A program made the translations under genes and the position numbers. The notes beneath the pieces are model-generated. The model saw only the letters and a list, made by a program, of their open reading frames with translations, had not been told where the DNA came from and made no database searches. A DNA stretch of 64,000 nt from Symbiodinium natans (lineage: Eukaryota; Sar; Dinophyceae; Suessiales; Symbiodiniaceae): positions 44,299 through 108,298 of the forward strand of contig CAJNDS010000592.1 in assembly GCA_905221605.1 (NCBI GenBank), written 5' to 3'. This document shows, piece by piece, positions 1 through 12,942 of this stretch (the first letter of the stretch is position 1; every line of letters begins with the position of its first letter).

Positions 1-2473
1 ATCAACTGCGCAACAGTGTCTGAGCCTCTTGTGCGAAGCAGAGACGCATAGCGCAACCAGGACTTGAAGCCTTCTTCGGTGGCTGCTGCCTTTCGTACAC
101 GCTGTTGCCACAGGACTGCCGTTCAACTGCCGAAGTGGAAGCGTACGAGCTGACGGACTTTTGGGGGAACCGCCTCGGGGGATCTGCAGCGCCGCTGTGC
201 GTGTCTCAGCTTGCGTCCCCACAGCACGGCCTCCCAAAGCGCCGGGAGGATGCGACTGCAAGCAAGACTTCTTGCGCGAACCATGGCGGGATATGATGCC
301 ACGGTGGCGATGCGAATGATGAGATGATGTGTTGTGTGATCCAGCATCTACTGGCTTTGCCAGTTTTGCGGGAGCCTGTCCACTGTTTGAAGCGGCCTGC
401 CTGCACAGAATTCTTTTGGCAAGTCCACCACGAAAAACAACTCTCAAGAATGCGAAGTACCTGGTGGCATTGGCTCCTCCGAGGGCCCGCTCTAAGAGCT
501 CATGCTCATCTCGAGAGCTTGGGCGACTGCCTGGTGCAACAGGGGCACCACTGGGGGCGCCCTAGGCACAGCCCAGCCCAAGCTGCAGGAACCCGCTTGG
601 TGTCAAAATGTAGAGCAGTGTAGGAGAGGGATGGGCAAATAGCAAGTACTCATGACTCATGACGACTATGAGGATCAATAGCAGTTGTGGAGGGGGGGAT
701 TCGTGCCGTGCCTAACGCAAAATATGTTGTGCTGGAATGCCAAGCTGTGAAGTTTTCACCACGGCAGCCCACACAACACCATTCGCCTGTTTTGCGCAAG
801 CTCTGGGTCAATATCTGCTCCAAGCCTCACAGTGAAAACAGCAGGTTCGAACTGGCCATGTCATATCCTTGCGACTTCGCCACACACAAATGCCTTTCAT
901 GGATGCTTGACCCCGCGCGGCCTCGCAGGCAGTAGTGCGTATTGTTGAGGATCATGGCCTGTCCGAATCAGGGAATGACATGCGCAACCTTTGACAGCTG
1001 CATCTCTCTGCATGCCGCCTGTCTGACAAGCATCGCAGCTTCTTGAGGCCTCTTTCAGTTTCAGGCACTGCGCTGTGCTCAAAGACGACAACTAGGCTTT
1101 GCAAGGCTTTGAGTCCAAGGCATTTCAAGTGCCGGATGCGAGATTACCTAAGCACAAACGGTACGCGAAACCTCGCGTGTGTCGGCACACATTGAAGGGC
1201 TGCAGCTCATGGACGCATGGACAGAAGAGCTTACAAGCTGGAAGCGACAGGGCTCCTGAGGCTGCAGCGACAGCAAGGCGGATCCAGTGCCTCAGCTGCC
1301 CTCCCATCTGACTATCGCAGCTGCCACAACTCTTGCTGCCGCTTGTCCTCTAGGGTTTAGGGTTTACATGGGTTTACAGGGTTCTCGGCGCGGGGCTCAA
1401 GGAACAGTGGCGCAGCGAGCACCGCTGCGCGCGCGACATCGGCGGCCTCTGCAACAACCATTCCATTCACACATGTATGATGATTTGCCTGCATTCTGCA
1501 TCTTTAGACTGTATATAGCTGCCTTGTCGGCGCCAAAGTAGGATCAACACTTTTAAGCCCTTCGATTTCGCTCCAAAAATTGCGTCTGAACGGGAAATCC
1601 CGCATCCGACATGGTCAGCTGCAGCTAGCAGTACCCTGATCTGGAACTGCCATCGGCATCCAAGACCCTAGCTCAGAGAGCACTTTGCTGCTGGGAGCTG
1701 GGCATCTCGATAGAACTCATGCCTGGCCAGCTTGGGTATGCGAAGCTCAGTGACTGCCACTTGAGTGGATGACGGAACGGTTGCTGCTTGTTGGAAGGGC
1801 TGTATTCTTGTGCTGGAGGATCCAGAATAGGGGGCTTGTTTCGTGTTTGGCATTCATATCGTGTCACATCCAAGGAGGCTCAACATGCCTACCGCGACGA
1901 CAGAAGTTCGGCGAAAAGACTGCCACTACCCAACTAACTGCGGCTTATGAAGATTCGGCCAGCGATGGCATTGATCTCTTTCAAAGCAGTCTAAACCCTG
2001 AAACTTTTCTTGCAGCATGAAGCGATCTCATCGGATACTCTTGCCGCCCTTGCCCGCCCTCACCAGTGAGTTGAGATAACTCATGAAGAGACCTGACACG
2101 TGACAAGCACTGGCGGTTTCGAAGTCGTTTAGTTCGGATTCTTAGCGATCTCGGCACTGCCGGTGAGCTACTCCGTCCGGGTTGGAAACTGCATCCAAGT
2201 AGCCACTGACGTTTGCGGTACCTGTCCAGGCACGCAGCCCTTCTCTCACAGTCGCACATCTCTGCGCAGGCGACAGCTCATGCGCTCATTTGAGCTGGCA
2301 ATAGCAGCACAGCGCAACTGATCACAGGATTCGGGTTTGTGAAGGGCAACGGCCTTCTCTGGGCTGGAAATTGCTGAGCACGAAGCGCTGGATGTCCACA
2401 TCCTTTCCGGAACAGCGGGCCAAACTTTGCAAGTCAGAGCAATCTCGAGGACCCAAAGCACAGCATATACAGC

Positions 2474-2878
2474 ATGCTCCACCCTCCCGACCTGTGCTTG
2501 GAGGGAGTCCAAGCAGGCCTGTGCAACACACGCGCCATGCCGCCAATCTCAGGACTCCGCAGCGTGCCTGGTCGAGCTGCCAAGCCAATACGAAGTCCAG
2601 CAAGTCTTGCCTCGGTCAAACGAAAGTGGGACACGAAGCAGGGTCCCCAAATACATGAAGACCTAAGACCGGCATATGAAGAAACCTTGGAAGCATGGGC
2701 TCCTGCTCTGACACCGACAAAGCGAAGGCCCGCGGAGCGCTCGAGCCTTTGCCTGGTCATGGCAGGACCATCAGATGATCGACTCATCGAGGTTGGACAT
2801 GCTTCAACTTGCCCGACGAGCCGAACATTTGGGATTCTGTGGTCCTGCCTTGCATTGGTGCGGGGGACCTGCACATAG
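2474..2878 (+). CDS. Possible open frame of 134 codons
   Basis: An ATG frame whose middle is charged and protein-like (SVKRKWDTKQGPQIHEDLRP). The opposite strand is open for 153 codons. No domain or splice context supports it strongly. Confidence 0.25.
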   Translation: MLHPPDLCLEGVQAGLCNTRAMPPISGLRSVPGRAAKPIRSPASLASVKRKWDTKQGPQIHEDLRPAYEETLEAWAPALTPTKRRPAERSSLCLVMAGPSDDRLIEVGHASTCPTSRTFGILWSCLALVRGTCT

Positions 2879-2926
2879 ACAAACGATTCAATCATTCTGA
2901 ACTGCCCTGCCTATCCACGGTCCGTA

Positions 2927-3071
<145 letters not shown>

Positions 3072-5394
3072 GATGGATGCAAAAGCAACCAAAACTTTTG
3101 ACTCTTTGACCCTCGCCTGTAGGGTGCTGCTCGGACTGTGACGCCTGGTGGACTGCTTGGCCAAGAGCTAAACACACCTTGGTCAAGGAAGTGCTTGTGG
3201 AATTCGCCGCAAAACACGTTACTTCTGGAGTTTTTCCACCCAGCAACAGGGGTTGTCAGAATTAAAGCACAGAGCTACGCAGGTCCGACTCGTATCCGAA
3301 CAAGTCCGTCCATGCATGCAAAACCAGCAAGCCCGACAGCGAGCTACAGCACAAATGCGAAGAGCAAACAGGGAACTGTACCGGAAAGCAGCCTCAAGAG
3401 AAGGTTCAATACGCGGTCAAGTGGGTTGTTAGGATACGCTATCGCATTCACGCTGTTGCTGCCCAAGTCCTCCGTTTTGCCTTCTCAACGGACGCCCCTG
3501 AGAGTGGCTAGGGCGTAGTACACCGTTTGGCAAAACATGCTCAAGCTAGGGCAACTAGGGGTCCGACTTGAGCCTCTCTCTTTGTCTCTTATCCCTCCCT
3601 GTCCCATATTGCCTTGGTGTCAAAGCCCTGGTATCTTCTCAGGCTCCGGCTTGTGGCGCCTTTGGAGCCTTTGGAGCCCTTGGAGCCCTTGGAGCCGGCG
3701 GAGCCCGCGACCTGAAAAGACTCGTAAGTTACTGTGGTCTTGTGTTTGCAAAGCAAGCAGATAGCAATCGTATACTGCAGCACCCTCGATGCCAGCCCAA
3801 GGAGCAGATCTCAAGTATGAGATGAACAGACCCTGCGGGTTCTGCGTGTCTTGCCGAGGCTGGAAACCAGCCATGACGGCTCGGGCCTTACACGTGGGCA
3901 CGGCGTTTGCCAAAGCGCAGCTACTCAGACTTCGCAGCTCTGGCACTGGCTTCCCTCCGCGACATGTCTAGGGCCAGTGGCTGAATTTGGAAAGTTGACG
4001 CAAAGTAGCTGCTCAGTCTGATGCACATCCGTGAGACGATTAGGCGCGGGACAATATCTGGTGGCTGCAGAAGCAGCTGCCTAAGATGACAAGGCTCTGT
4101 ACAGCAACCCTTCTCCGAAATCTGCAACCTGGATGAACCAAATTGTCCATGAATAGGGCTGACAAGACTCCGCAGACATTCGTCGTCTAAGCCGAAGTGC
4201 TCCATGAAGCTGGCAGGACACGAACGTCTGTTCCAAGCAGACACGTTTGATTTTTTTTTTTGGCGGAATCTTGCCTCATTGCTTCCACTTCCAGATCTGT
4301 CGAGGCGGAAGGCGGTGGGACTGCCCGCACCGGAGCAACCGCCGGGATACCTCAGAGTCAAATTTGAAAACTTGCCACACAGTATTCACCATATGCCGTG
4401 CAACCACGAGAGGAACGAGCTGCATCACACCACAACTGCACGCACACAGATTTTGTCATGTTGCCCCTGCTCGCATCTGCCACAGACTTGAGGAAGCTGA
4501 GGAACAGATTCCTGCATGGTCCAACGCAGTTCTATCTCTTCATTAAGCAGTCCATGCAGTCACCCATGTTTCGAACAAAACGAAGGCTTACGAGTTGTTG
4601 CATGCCGTGTGTTGTCGCTTGCAGCGCTGTGGACATCGATGTCGCTACTTGCTTGTGTCTTCTCCACGTAGTTAGCCTTCATGGTCCTGTTTGAAGGAAC
4701 CCTGTTAGGGCTTCCCCCGCTCCTCAAACCGTTTAGGGTTCAAGCTTCAGGGCCCAGTGCTAATTCTAGCTTGGTTTCCGGGGCCCCCCCGGAAGTGCTC
4801 TGAGTCGAGACACGCAGGATGACAATCCACTGCATCTTATGAATTCATGCTGCGGTCCTTACGTTGCGCGTTGTAGCCTTCGGACTGAAGCTTGCCATTA
4901 CGTCAGCGACCACCTGCGTTCCATGTGGCGCATGGCCGTGCTTCTTCCATGAACTGCCAAGAACATATCCTGGAACAGATGCTCCCTGCATCCTACCTGG
5001 ATTTGTTGCTACATGTTGCAAGGCTTGTTCAGCCTTCGAAAGAGGACCGGGGCTTTGTCTCTCAGAGCCGTGAGTGTGCTTCGCACACAAAGAAGCTAGG
5101 CCCAGCTAGGCGGCACAGCTTTGATTCTGCTTGATTCTGCAGATGCGCGTATCTTGGCCATCCAAGGATCCAAGGATTCCATGAGCGGGTCGAGGCAAGG
5201 CAGCGCGCCTCCCCCGATACCGACTGCAGATGACAGCAGCCTCTGCAACTCTTGAAAGTAACTCGAAAGTCTTGTGCTCGCCAGACCCCAGGTGTCAGAA
5301 GCGGGATGCAAGTGCCGCAGATCACATGCTGGGGTCGTGTTTGAGTCGCAGATCGCAGGCCTCGTTCGTTGAACATGTAGTTGAGCCACGGATT

Positions 5395-6304
5395 TCACAG
5401 CTCAAGCATGCCTTGCTTCCGCAACAGCTGAGCAAGTTCATCAAAGCCCCTTCGCTTTGCCACTTTCCAGGCGGGCCCTTCATCACCAAGTGAGGATATG
5501 TCAGCACGCTGCTTTAGCAAGCTCAGTGCCGTTGCCATGTCACCATGCTGTGCTGCAATGTGCAAGGGCTGGTTGTTTCTAGCGTCACGAGCATGGAGAG
5601 ACGCTCTGTGCTTCAGCAGCAGCTCGGTCGTATTTCGACAACCAGACATAACAGCTGCATGAAGCACAGAAGCCCCCGATGTACTCCTTTGTAAGATATC
5701 TGCCCTCCGTTTGAGGAGCAAGCTCAGCACTATTGCATGGCCTTGCCGGGCAGCAAGATGCATAGGCTGCTCCATGTCTCGGTTTGCTACCGAGAGCTCA
5801 GAACCTGTGCGGAGGAGATATTGTGCAACCGGCGCATGCCCTCGCTCTGAGGCAGCATGCAGTGGAGTGTGCCCACTGTAGTCGCTTGTGTCGATGGCAC
5901 TGGAGGGGCTCAGGTACATCGAAACCAAAGCCTTCAGCGCTCCCAGTTGACCTCCGGCTGCCGCGGTGTGGAGCCCCACACGGCCCTCGGCATCGGCCAT
6001 TGTGAGCTCTGCTCCTGCACACTGTTCAACACAGCTGAATAGTTGCGGAGGGCCCTGAAGCTTACGTGTCTTAAAAACAAAAGCCAAAAGCAAAACTCTG
6101 ACGGATTTTGTTGTGGGGTCTCCAAGGCTCCAAGGTGCTTGAGGAGCTGGAGGACTCTGGTGTGGCCGTTCTGCGCCGCATTTCTCAGGGCATTGCCAAG
6201 GATGACAGCACGCTGGCTCTGCAACAGGGGGCCCGTTTGCTGGGCCAAGAGCTCAACAACTCCAGTGTGCCCCAAGAAAGCAGCAATCTCCAGCGCAATA
6301 AATC
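5395..6304 (-). CDS. Ankyrin-repeat protein, 3' exons (5' end incomplete)
   Basis: Ankyrin repeats are ~33-residue helix-turn-helix units that bind other proteins. The terminal exon 6054-5395 (220 codons, stop TGA) carries about five units with the signature cores HTPLHAASERGH, QPMHLAARQGH, SVLHAAVMSG and QPLHIAAQHGD, each followed by a LL..RA-type helix. An upstream exon 6304-6129 carries two more (IALEIAAFLGHTGVVELL, ALRNAAQNGHTRVLQLL). It is joined by a 74-bp intron with a GC donor and CAG|G acceptor, phase 0 on both sides. A further ankyrin-like stretch (SPIHAAAESGDV) lies on the same strand near 6920-6990 and probably belongs to a 5' exon, but the link between them was not found. No other domain is visible. 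Target and function are unknown; ankyrin proteins are very numerous in dinoflagellates. The repeat assignment is secure, the gene model is partial. Confidence 0.85.
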
Positions 6305-6478
6305 CTTGTCACACACAAGCGAATCGGCGTGATCCGACGCGATGGAGATCATGAAACTCTACCAATGCATTCTCACAGGTTAGAACATGTACTCTTGGTC
6401 AGCTCCAACTTTCTCCCACCCCAGCATCAGGTACTGGTGGCAAGGCGGCATCTGAGGAGGTTTGAGAAACATGGACGG

Positions 6479-6549
6479 AGAGAGAGGGAGCGAGAGAAAG
6501 AGCGAGCGAGCGAGAGAGCGAGAGAGCGAGAGAGAGAGAGAGAGAGAGA
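6479..6549. repeat. (GA)n-rich microsatellite
   Basis: An imperfect GAGA/GAGC tract just upstream of the ankyrin exon at 6304, probably intronic. Confidence 0.9.
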
Positions 6550-8088
6550 AAACAAAACACAGAACTAACACATCGAGAGAACGGAAGATTGGATGGCCTT
6601 CAACACGCGCGTTCTGGAATGTTTTGGACGAACAGGCGTGCGGCAGCGGCAGATGCGCCAGCAGAGCCGGCCGTGAACTTGTTCAACATGTCAAGGATCA
6701 GCACCAGCAACGTCGATACATTTCGCCGCTCTTAGACAATGGGGCCCGGAATCATAACAATCTGACTACTAGCCAACACTGCGGCCCAGGTGCGCACGGT
6801 CTCTGAGTAAGCCTCTTCGGAAGCAAAGCCCAAAGACAGTAGCCTCTGCACCTGTCACTTGCGCAGCAGTCGGTGAAGTACGTATGGCGTGGAGTGCTGA
6901 AACCCTGCCTTTGCTACATCCCCACTCTCAGCTGCTGCATGAATGGGCGATGTTGTGCCTGCTGCTTCGCAGAGAGCGGGAGACTTCAAGATCCAGGATA
7001 CAGCACTGCACGCATAGACGCACGCACACACACACACAATCGCACTCCGGCATGGAAACTCCATAGGTGCAATGTTATTCCGTCATTGTTTCAAGTTCCA
7101 ACTGCTTGGAGTGTTCGGTTCTGCGCACTTGTTCGTTCGAGTAAGAACAGCAAGTCCAGGCACGGACAAAAAGGAGCAACATATCATCATGTATCATGAG
7201 CAGTATCATCGCCACAACCAGCACCACAGCCACGACTGCCGGTCCGCAATCCCTGCGAACTTTTGGCATGTGGTGAAAGTTGGCGAAAGATGAGGGGTAA
7301 CAGCTTCACCTGAAAGATGAGAGTCGAAAAACGACGACAGCTTCGGGGATGGGGGAGGGAGCTGGTGGGATGGAAAGAGAGGACTTTCGTGCCACTGGGC
7401 TCTGAGCCGACGTGAGTTCCAAGGGGGCCGTCGACTCAGCGTGCTTACAACTTTTATCAAAAAGCTTTCGGAACCTTGTGACACCTGGAAACTTGGGGCT
7501 TTCACACATCTTCACACATACGAGGATGCTGCAAGGGAGAAGAAGGCTGGTGCGATCAAGGCTCAGTAGCCGACCGCGTGACCTGCACAAAGCCGAAGAC
7601 TAGAAAACCTTTGAGGAAAAGAGCGCCCTTGATCCGCCCTATACTTGTTCAAAGAGTGAGAGCGGCCTGTTGATTCCTCAAGGAATGTTGCCGCATGCTT
7701 CATAAGCCTCACAATGCAAACTGCCACTCTGAAGGAGGGACGATGGGGACGCCAGATCACAACATTCCATGCGCCAAATTCACGTCAAACCTACGACAAA
7801 ACTTGTCTAAAATAAATAAATAATTGCATAGATACATGATAATATAAATAAGAAAGTAATACAGAAGTACTACATATATAATGAAAATCTAAGGGCGCCT
7901 TCTGGCGGTTGGTTGCTGGAGACCCAGGGAACGCTGCAAAGCGGCTGCGAAGGCTGCACGTGTCGGGCGGCCCTCGCAAAAAATCACAGGAGATCCCAAA
8001 AAGATCTCTGCACTTCACACAACGATTCACACAGTTCAGTTCATCCTCGAAACAGTTCAACTCCCTCCAGTTATCTCGAGTCAGCTGT

Positions 8089-8763
8089 TCATGGCGTTGT
8101 GCGATTTGTGTCCGCCTCCCTCTTCTTGAGCATCCTCGTCACAGCTCGTACGTCCCCCAGGCTTGAGGCCATCACCTGAGTGCAGCAAAAACCAAAGATT
8201 TCCGGTCAAGTGCGAGCTTGGGAGCACAGTGTTAGCTGCACTAGCTGATCCGCATTGAACGAAAAGTCACGAGCGGCGGCCAATTTGCGTTGCTGCCCTG
8301 GGATCCCAAACCCCACACAAAGCTGTCGAGATTGCAGGTGGCATGGAAGGCATCATCTGGGAAGTACCTTGGGCGCGTTGTTACAGAGCAATGGGTTGAA
8401 CAAATGTGTCACCGCTCTAACAGTACGAATCTGGACGGGGCGCACTACCTCTCCAGGATGCTGCACACAGAACTGATATCCCGAAGGAATGCTCGATTCG
8501 ATGTGTTGGCAGGGATTCCGGCGAGCAAACGTTGCTGTGCCATTCGAGACTGGCTCCTCGCTGATCCACCAACCCTTGCGGCCATGTAGTAAAAGAAGCC
8601 ATGTCTCCTCATGCTGATGCATGCTGGAGCCTGTGCCCTTGGCACCCAGCGTAAGGATTGGGAATGCCAGTTCCTGCTGCAGCTGATCCGGCAGCACCCC
8701 AAACCTGGAGCGCCACACCGAGCGGCTCAAATTGCCCGCGAACCCGTGCTCGAATCCAAGCTC
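8089..8763 (-). CDS. JmjC/cupin-domain oxygenase, 3' three exons
   Basis: JmjC proteins are Fe(II)/2-oxoglutarate oxygenases that hydroxylate or demethylate proteins. Exon 8763-8444 encodes LGAKGTGSSMHQHEETWLL followed by HGRKGWW, the first strands of the cupin core; the HEE of MHQHEE would give the H-x-E iron ligands. It ends in HPGEVV, and exon 8367-8271 continues with YFPDDAFHATCNLDS, which supplies the third ligand histidine. The joining intron (8443-8368) has a GC donor and AAG|G acceptor, and only this phase gives VVYFPDD. Exon 8175-8089 ends the protein at TGA with a short helical, basic tail. The sequence resembles the JMJD6/small JmjC class more than histone-demethylase fusions. Upstream exons (the N-terminus) are missing; 9278-9201 on the same strand may be one. 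Substrate is unknown. Confidence 0.82.
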
Positions 8764-8971
8764 CTGCCCTCCTCGCACGAGAACAAGAGATCATGCTGAG
8801 ATACCGCTAAGCACCTCAAGGATACCTCAGCCTCATCCTACAGCTCACCCTACGGACTGGTCAACCTGTTGGCTGGCGGATGTAGCGGCTCAATGATCTC
8901 CACTCCTGGCAGTCTACAACGGCCCTAGGGAAACCCGGGTGAACAGCATTCAAACCGGACGTCTTTGATGT

Positions 8972-8999
8972 GGGGGGGGGGGGGGGGGGGGGGGGGGGG
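8972..8999. repeat. 28-bp homopolymeric G tract
   Basis: An uninterrupted run of G, preceded by T and followed by A. Such tracts can form G-quadruplexes and their length in an assembly is unreliable. Confidence 0.95.
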
Positions 9000-9200
9000 A
9001 GCAATAGCACTCGTGGCACCTCTTTGCACCGAGTAGAACCCGATAACACCCGACTCAATTCCCGTCTTTTGCCGTTCGTTTTGTCCTTGGTCAGCCGGAA
9101 ATGTGTCGAACTTTCATCAATGCCAGGCTCCAGCTGCATCCGCAAGTTTCCAAACTGTCTGAGCATCCACTCCTGGTGGAGGCTTTGCACTGAGACATAC

Positions 9201-9278
9201 CGAGAACAGGACATGGCAGAACTCTGAAGCAGTGTTGGCTGCGGTCTCCTGGTCCGCGTCGACCAGTGCATCTGAAAC
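9201..9278 (-). CDS. Unidentified coding exon upstream of the JmjC gene
   Basis: A 26-codon frame lies between a good acceptor (AAGCAG|GTT) and a good donor (TCG|GTATGT), phase 0 at both ends. The peptide (VSDALVDADQETAANTASEF...) has ordinary protein composition. It could be a 5' exon of the JmjC gene 440 bp downstream or belong to another gene. No family is recognised. Confidence 0.4.
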
Positions 9279-10499
9279 CTGCTTTGCAAGTGGAAACTGG
9301 CATGCCCAATGCCCAAACCCGCACATCAGCAAATTTCATAAAAGGCACAGAATTTCAAGTCTGTGGTGTGTGAGGTCGCGTCGCGACTTTCATCACACCA
9401 AAGCGTCACCCCAATCCCGGCACTGAAGTGCCAACCTCTGCCAGCCCATACTTGAACGACTTGAACGAACGTTGCAACGAGCATTTTGCTGAGGATTTTT
9501 TTGGCTGGAACGTATGTTGAGTCGTACTCGCTTCTTGCCGAAGCCCCGGTATCTACTGCATGTCGAAATACGCCGAACTTGCAATGTACATCTCTCGCTT
9601 GAACACCCTTCCCTTGGCCCCCGTTCCTCCCAAGCAGATCCCGCTTCTCGGGCCCAATTTGTGCACCCTTCTTTGGCAAGCATCTGCTCACATCAGCACA
9701 TGGAAATGCTTCAAGAATCAAAAAGAAACCATGCAGCCACGGGACGCCTGGAATGGAGTGGAGGAGCAGCGGCCTCTGCCCCGCAAGGCATAGCACTTGT
9801 ATGTACTTGTGCAATACTTGAAGAGTACAACTTGGAAGCTGCGTCACAAACGCATGTGGCGAAGGCGAGGCTTTTGTGGCTTTGTGATGTGCAGCCTTTG
9901 TATTGGTACGAATCGTAATCCATTACATCTGCTGCTTCCACTACGCTCCGATGAGCAACATTAAGGACAGATCTCGGCCTCTTCTCGTTGCGAAGCTGCT
10001 TGCTGAAGCCTTCTCTGGAAACGTCCACACGCCGAAAGCCGCAGTCGCCCGTGACCTACCCATGGGCTCCCATCTTCAGCCCCTCTTATGTCAGCTTAAA
10101 CTATGTGGAGATCTGCAGAAGGTTTAGGGAGGATGCACAAGACGAAAACATGCTCTCAGGTAAAATGTGCTTGCAACAAGACCCGCGTGTCCCGTATCCC
10201 TGGCCTTCTGGAAGAGTGCCGCGCAAGCCCACGTCAACGGGGTGCTCCATGGCATTGTGCAGTGACATGCTGGGGCGTTCTCGCGATATGGCACACTGCG
10301 TTACACCGGCAACCTACAAACGCGAGCCAAACCTTCAGGAGAGAATCATTCCGGACGGCAACTCTCGGGTCGCAGGCCAAGCAGGCAGTGCAGGCCCACG
10401 AGCCTGCGGTGGCTGCGCCAGAAGCTGCGCGATGCAGTCGTCATCCAGGCCCCAGGACTCCGCGAACCTCGTCTCCGCAATGTGGTCTGAGAGGACTCA

Positions 10500-10670
10500 A
10501 CTGCAGTGCCCAACATAATCCGAGCAGCTTGATGGCCTCTTCTTGCAACTGTGCTGCAGCATTCTGGGCCTTGTAGCCGCGACGATTTCGTTTGCAAATG
10601 ACTTCAAATCCTGCATCGTGCAATGCTATTGCTATGCTTTTCTCACCCCGGGCCAAGTTGCAATGCTTGG
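10500..10670 (-). CDS. Possible exon resembling a cobalamin-binding fold
   Basis: The minus-strand frame reads RGEKSIAIALHDAGFEVI and, 19 codons later, AAQLQEEAIKLLGL. The spacing and pattern resemble the B12-binding domain of acyl-CoA mutases (DRG.K.IA.AL.DAGFEVI ... A..E..D..G.S), but the diagnostic DGHDRG and the Gly-rich ending are absent. Treat it as a weak resemblance. Exon limits were not determined. Confidence 0.2.
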
Positions 10671-10934
10671 CATGGCCGGCATGGCCGGCATAGTCGGCAT
10701 GGCCAGCGATTTTGCTTCTTTGCCACGGCCCTTCGTGCCCTTCGGGATGCCTTTGGAGATGCCTCTGGGAATGCCCTTCCATTGCATCTGCGCTGGCGCT
10801 GCCAGCGCTGCCGGCGCTCCCGCCGCTGCTTGCTGAATGGAGCGCACGTAGCCCATCTCAGCTGGTCTTGCAACACGAACGACTCTGAGCTGCCTCTAAC
10901 ACGTGAATCTCGATGAGCAGTTGCTTGTAAACCG

Positions 10935-11052
10935 GGGGACAAAAAGTCCGGAAACATTTTTCGTTCCAGGCTTGGGCTCGAAGCCATTGATGACAGTTTG
11001 CCTCCTCAGCGAAGTCATTGACAACTTTCTGGCTATTCCCATACACCGACTG
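10935..11052 (-). CDS. Unidentified coding exon
   Basis: A frame on the minus strand reads SVYGNSQKVVNDFAEEANCH and continues with several Trp and Cys residues (QWLRAQAWNEKCF, FCPP). It starts after CTGCAG and could end at a GTTTAC donor. Composition is protein-like, but an overlapping frame is also open, so the call is tentative. No family is recognised. Confidence 0.35.
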
Positions 11053-12062
11053 CAGAACGTATCGATCCAATTATGTGCATAGTGCATCCGTTCAGATGGT
11101 CTGCCAGCATATCCCAGCCCAATGCCGCCAAGCAGCGTGTCAACGTCCAGCTCGAGCAGTTTTATCAGACACGCCTTTCAGGTCTGGGCTTCTACGCTCA
11201 ACAGGCCCAAAGCTGTGAGGCTGAGTAGGATCACCGAGCAGAGCTTCAGGCAAAGGCATGCACAGGGCCCCAAGGATCAATCTAAGTTTAGAAATGCTGC
11301 CAGTAAAAGCTTTTGTCCTGCATAGAACCAACAAAGGATTGGTGGATGCTCTCGGGTCTGGTCTTCTCCCTGAGCCTCATCCAACCCTTGACCTTCGCAC
11401 CATTCGTAGCAAAGATCGTCCATGACCTCATGTGCAAGGATGTGGTCAACAGTCAGTCCCCTTAGAACGCGTTGGATAGGTCGCGAATCCGTTGCTACAC
11501 ACAGCAGCAAACAAACGTTCAAGAGCATCGTCGAGATGCGGGCAATGTAGGCACAGACAGGCGAGACTAACTGCCGAAACCTCCAACTGATGCCAAGCAA
11601 GAAAGATACTGAGCCGTGCTGCTGTCACACCTGCGGGTTTCCGCAGCACATGGCGCAATTTGCGCTCCAAGATGTGTTAAAGCATGTGCTAAAGCAAGGG
11701 CAGCTGCTATCGAACCTCTGGATGCCATGACATAGTACATATAGGTATTTGAGGCAACGGCTTTGTCTTCTGTCCTTGAACCCTTTGTTGGATTCTGAAA
11801 CTCCAGGTTGCTGGCACCGATGACTTACTGGATTGGACTACTTCACTACTGACCGATCATGACGCGGTGCCTTTCAATCAAGGTTGCTTGAGCAGCACCT
11901 TGCGAAGTCAGTATCGACAAAGATCGGCAAGTTCACTTTAAGTGCAAGCAGGCTACAGTGGCTACAGGAAAAGCCGCAAACTTGGCCTTGCCACTGACCC
12001 TTGTCACTGACACTGCCACCGTCTCGATGCCATGACCAATGGCACTCACAAACAGTTTGCAC

Positions 12063-12266
12063 CTGCGTGGGGCTAGCTCGAGAATCACGGTCAGGAAGCG
12101 GCTGCAGCGATATCCCATCCTCCTGCAATGCAATTTCTGTTGCGGCGTTTGCTGTGCCTAGCTTTGGCAGAATCTCAAGCCTGCGTGTCTGTGTCACTTC
12201 CCTTTGCAGCGGCAGCCTCCAGTCAAGCAGCGTTTGGCACGTCCTCTCCTGCAGGGCCGTATTGAC
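12063..12266 (-). CDS. Unidentified coding exon (68 codons)
   Basis: A 204-bp open frame sits between a textbook acceptor (pyrimidine-rich stretch, CTTGCAG|GTC) and a CAG|GTGCAA donor, phase 0 at both ends. The peptide is hydrophilic and helical (ALQERTCQTLLDWRLPLQRE, then RRLEILPKLG). No family is recognised. Confidence 0.5.
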
Positions 12267-12942
12267 CTGCAAGATGCAAAGGATGATGCTCTGAGCTCGT
12301 GAATGCCTTCTGTGGCCAAGGGGTGTCTGGGCGCCCCAAGCACTGGAGCTCAGCCTCGATCTGTGATGACATGAAGACTGCGCTGAAGAGATGGTCCTGC
12401 CATGCTCAGGCTTGGGCAGCGCACTCTATCAAACCACAGTTCTCTTTCTTTCTCCTAAAGAGCTCGTGTCCTTGGTCCAGTTGATGGGAACAGCCAGCTC
12501 CTGACACTTCCGGGCGAGGCTCCAGCAATACACGCAAGTCTGTAGCACATGAGCACGCCATTGCACACCTGAGAGCCCCCTACAGATGCCTCGTCTGCTG
12601 CCTCTTTCTTGTCAATTGCATTCATGGCTTTGACGTTCAGTTTCAGACGCTGTGTGGCTCCACTGTCCTCCGGGCGGCCACGAATGTGGTCCAGGCGAGG
12701 TTGCAGAAGCCGCAGCAGTTGTTCGGACCCTGCACAGATTTATCACATTTGCCCATCTGCAATCTCAATCGGAACAAGCCAACCAGCCCGCTGCTCTTGT
12801 TGCGAAATGATTCCAGTATGAAAGTTTTATAAACTTTTGTTACACATCAACGGCTCCTTTGGAGGCTCTCTTCAATGAGCCATTGTTCCGCTATAACTTC
12901 TGCGAGTGCTTCCTAATGTCTGGCGATGTCCACAAACAAAAC

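Noticed and set aside
11400-11480. DA1-like peptidase motif (VDHILAHEVMD)
   Set aside because: It resembles ILAHE.MHAW of DA1 proteins, but the second zinc-binding His is absent and no flanking DA1 motifs were found.
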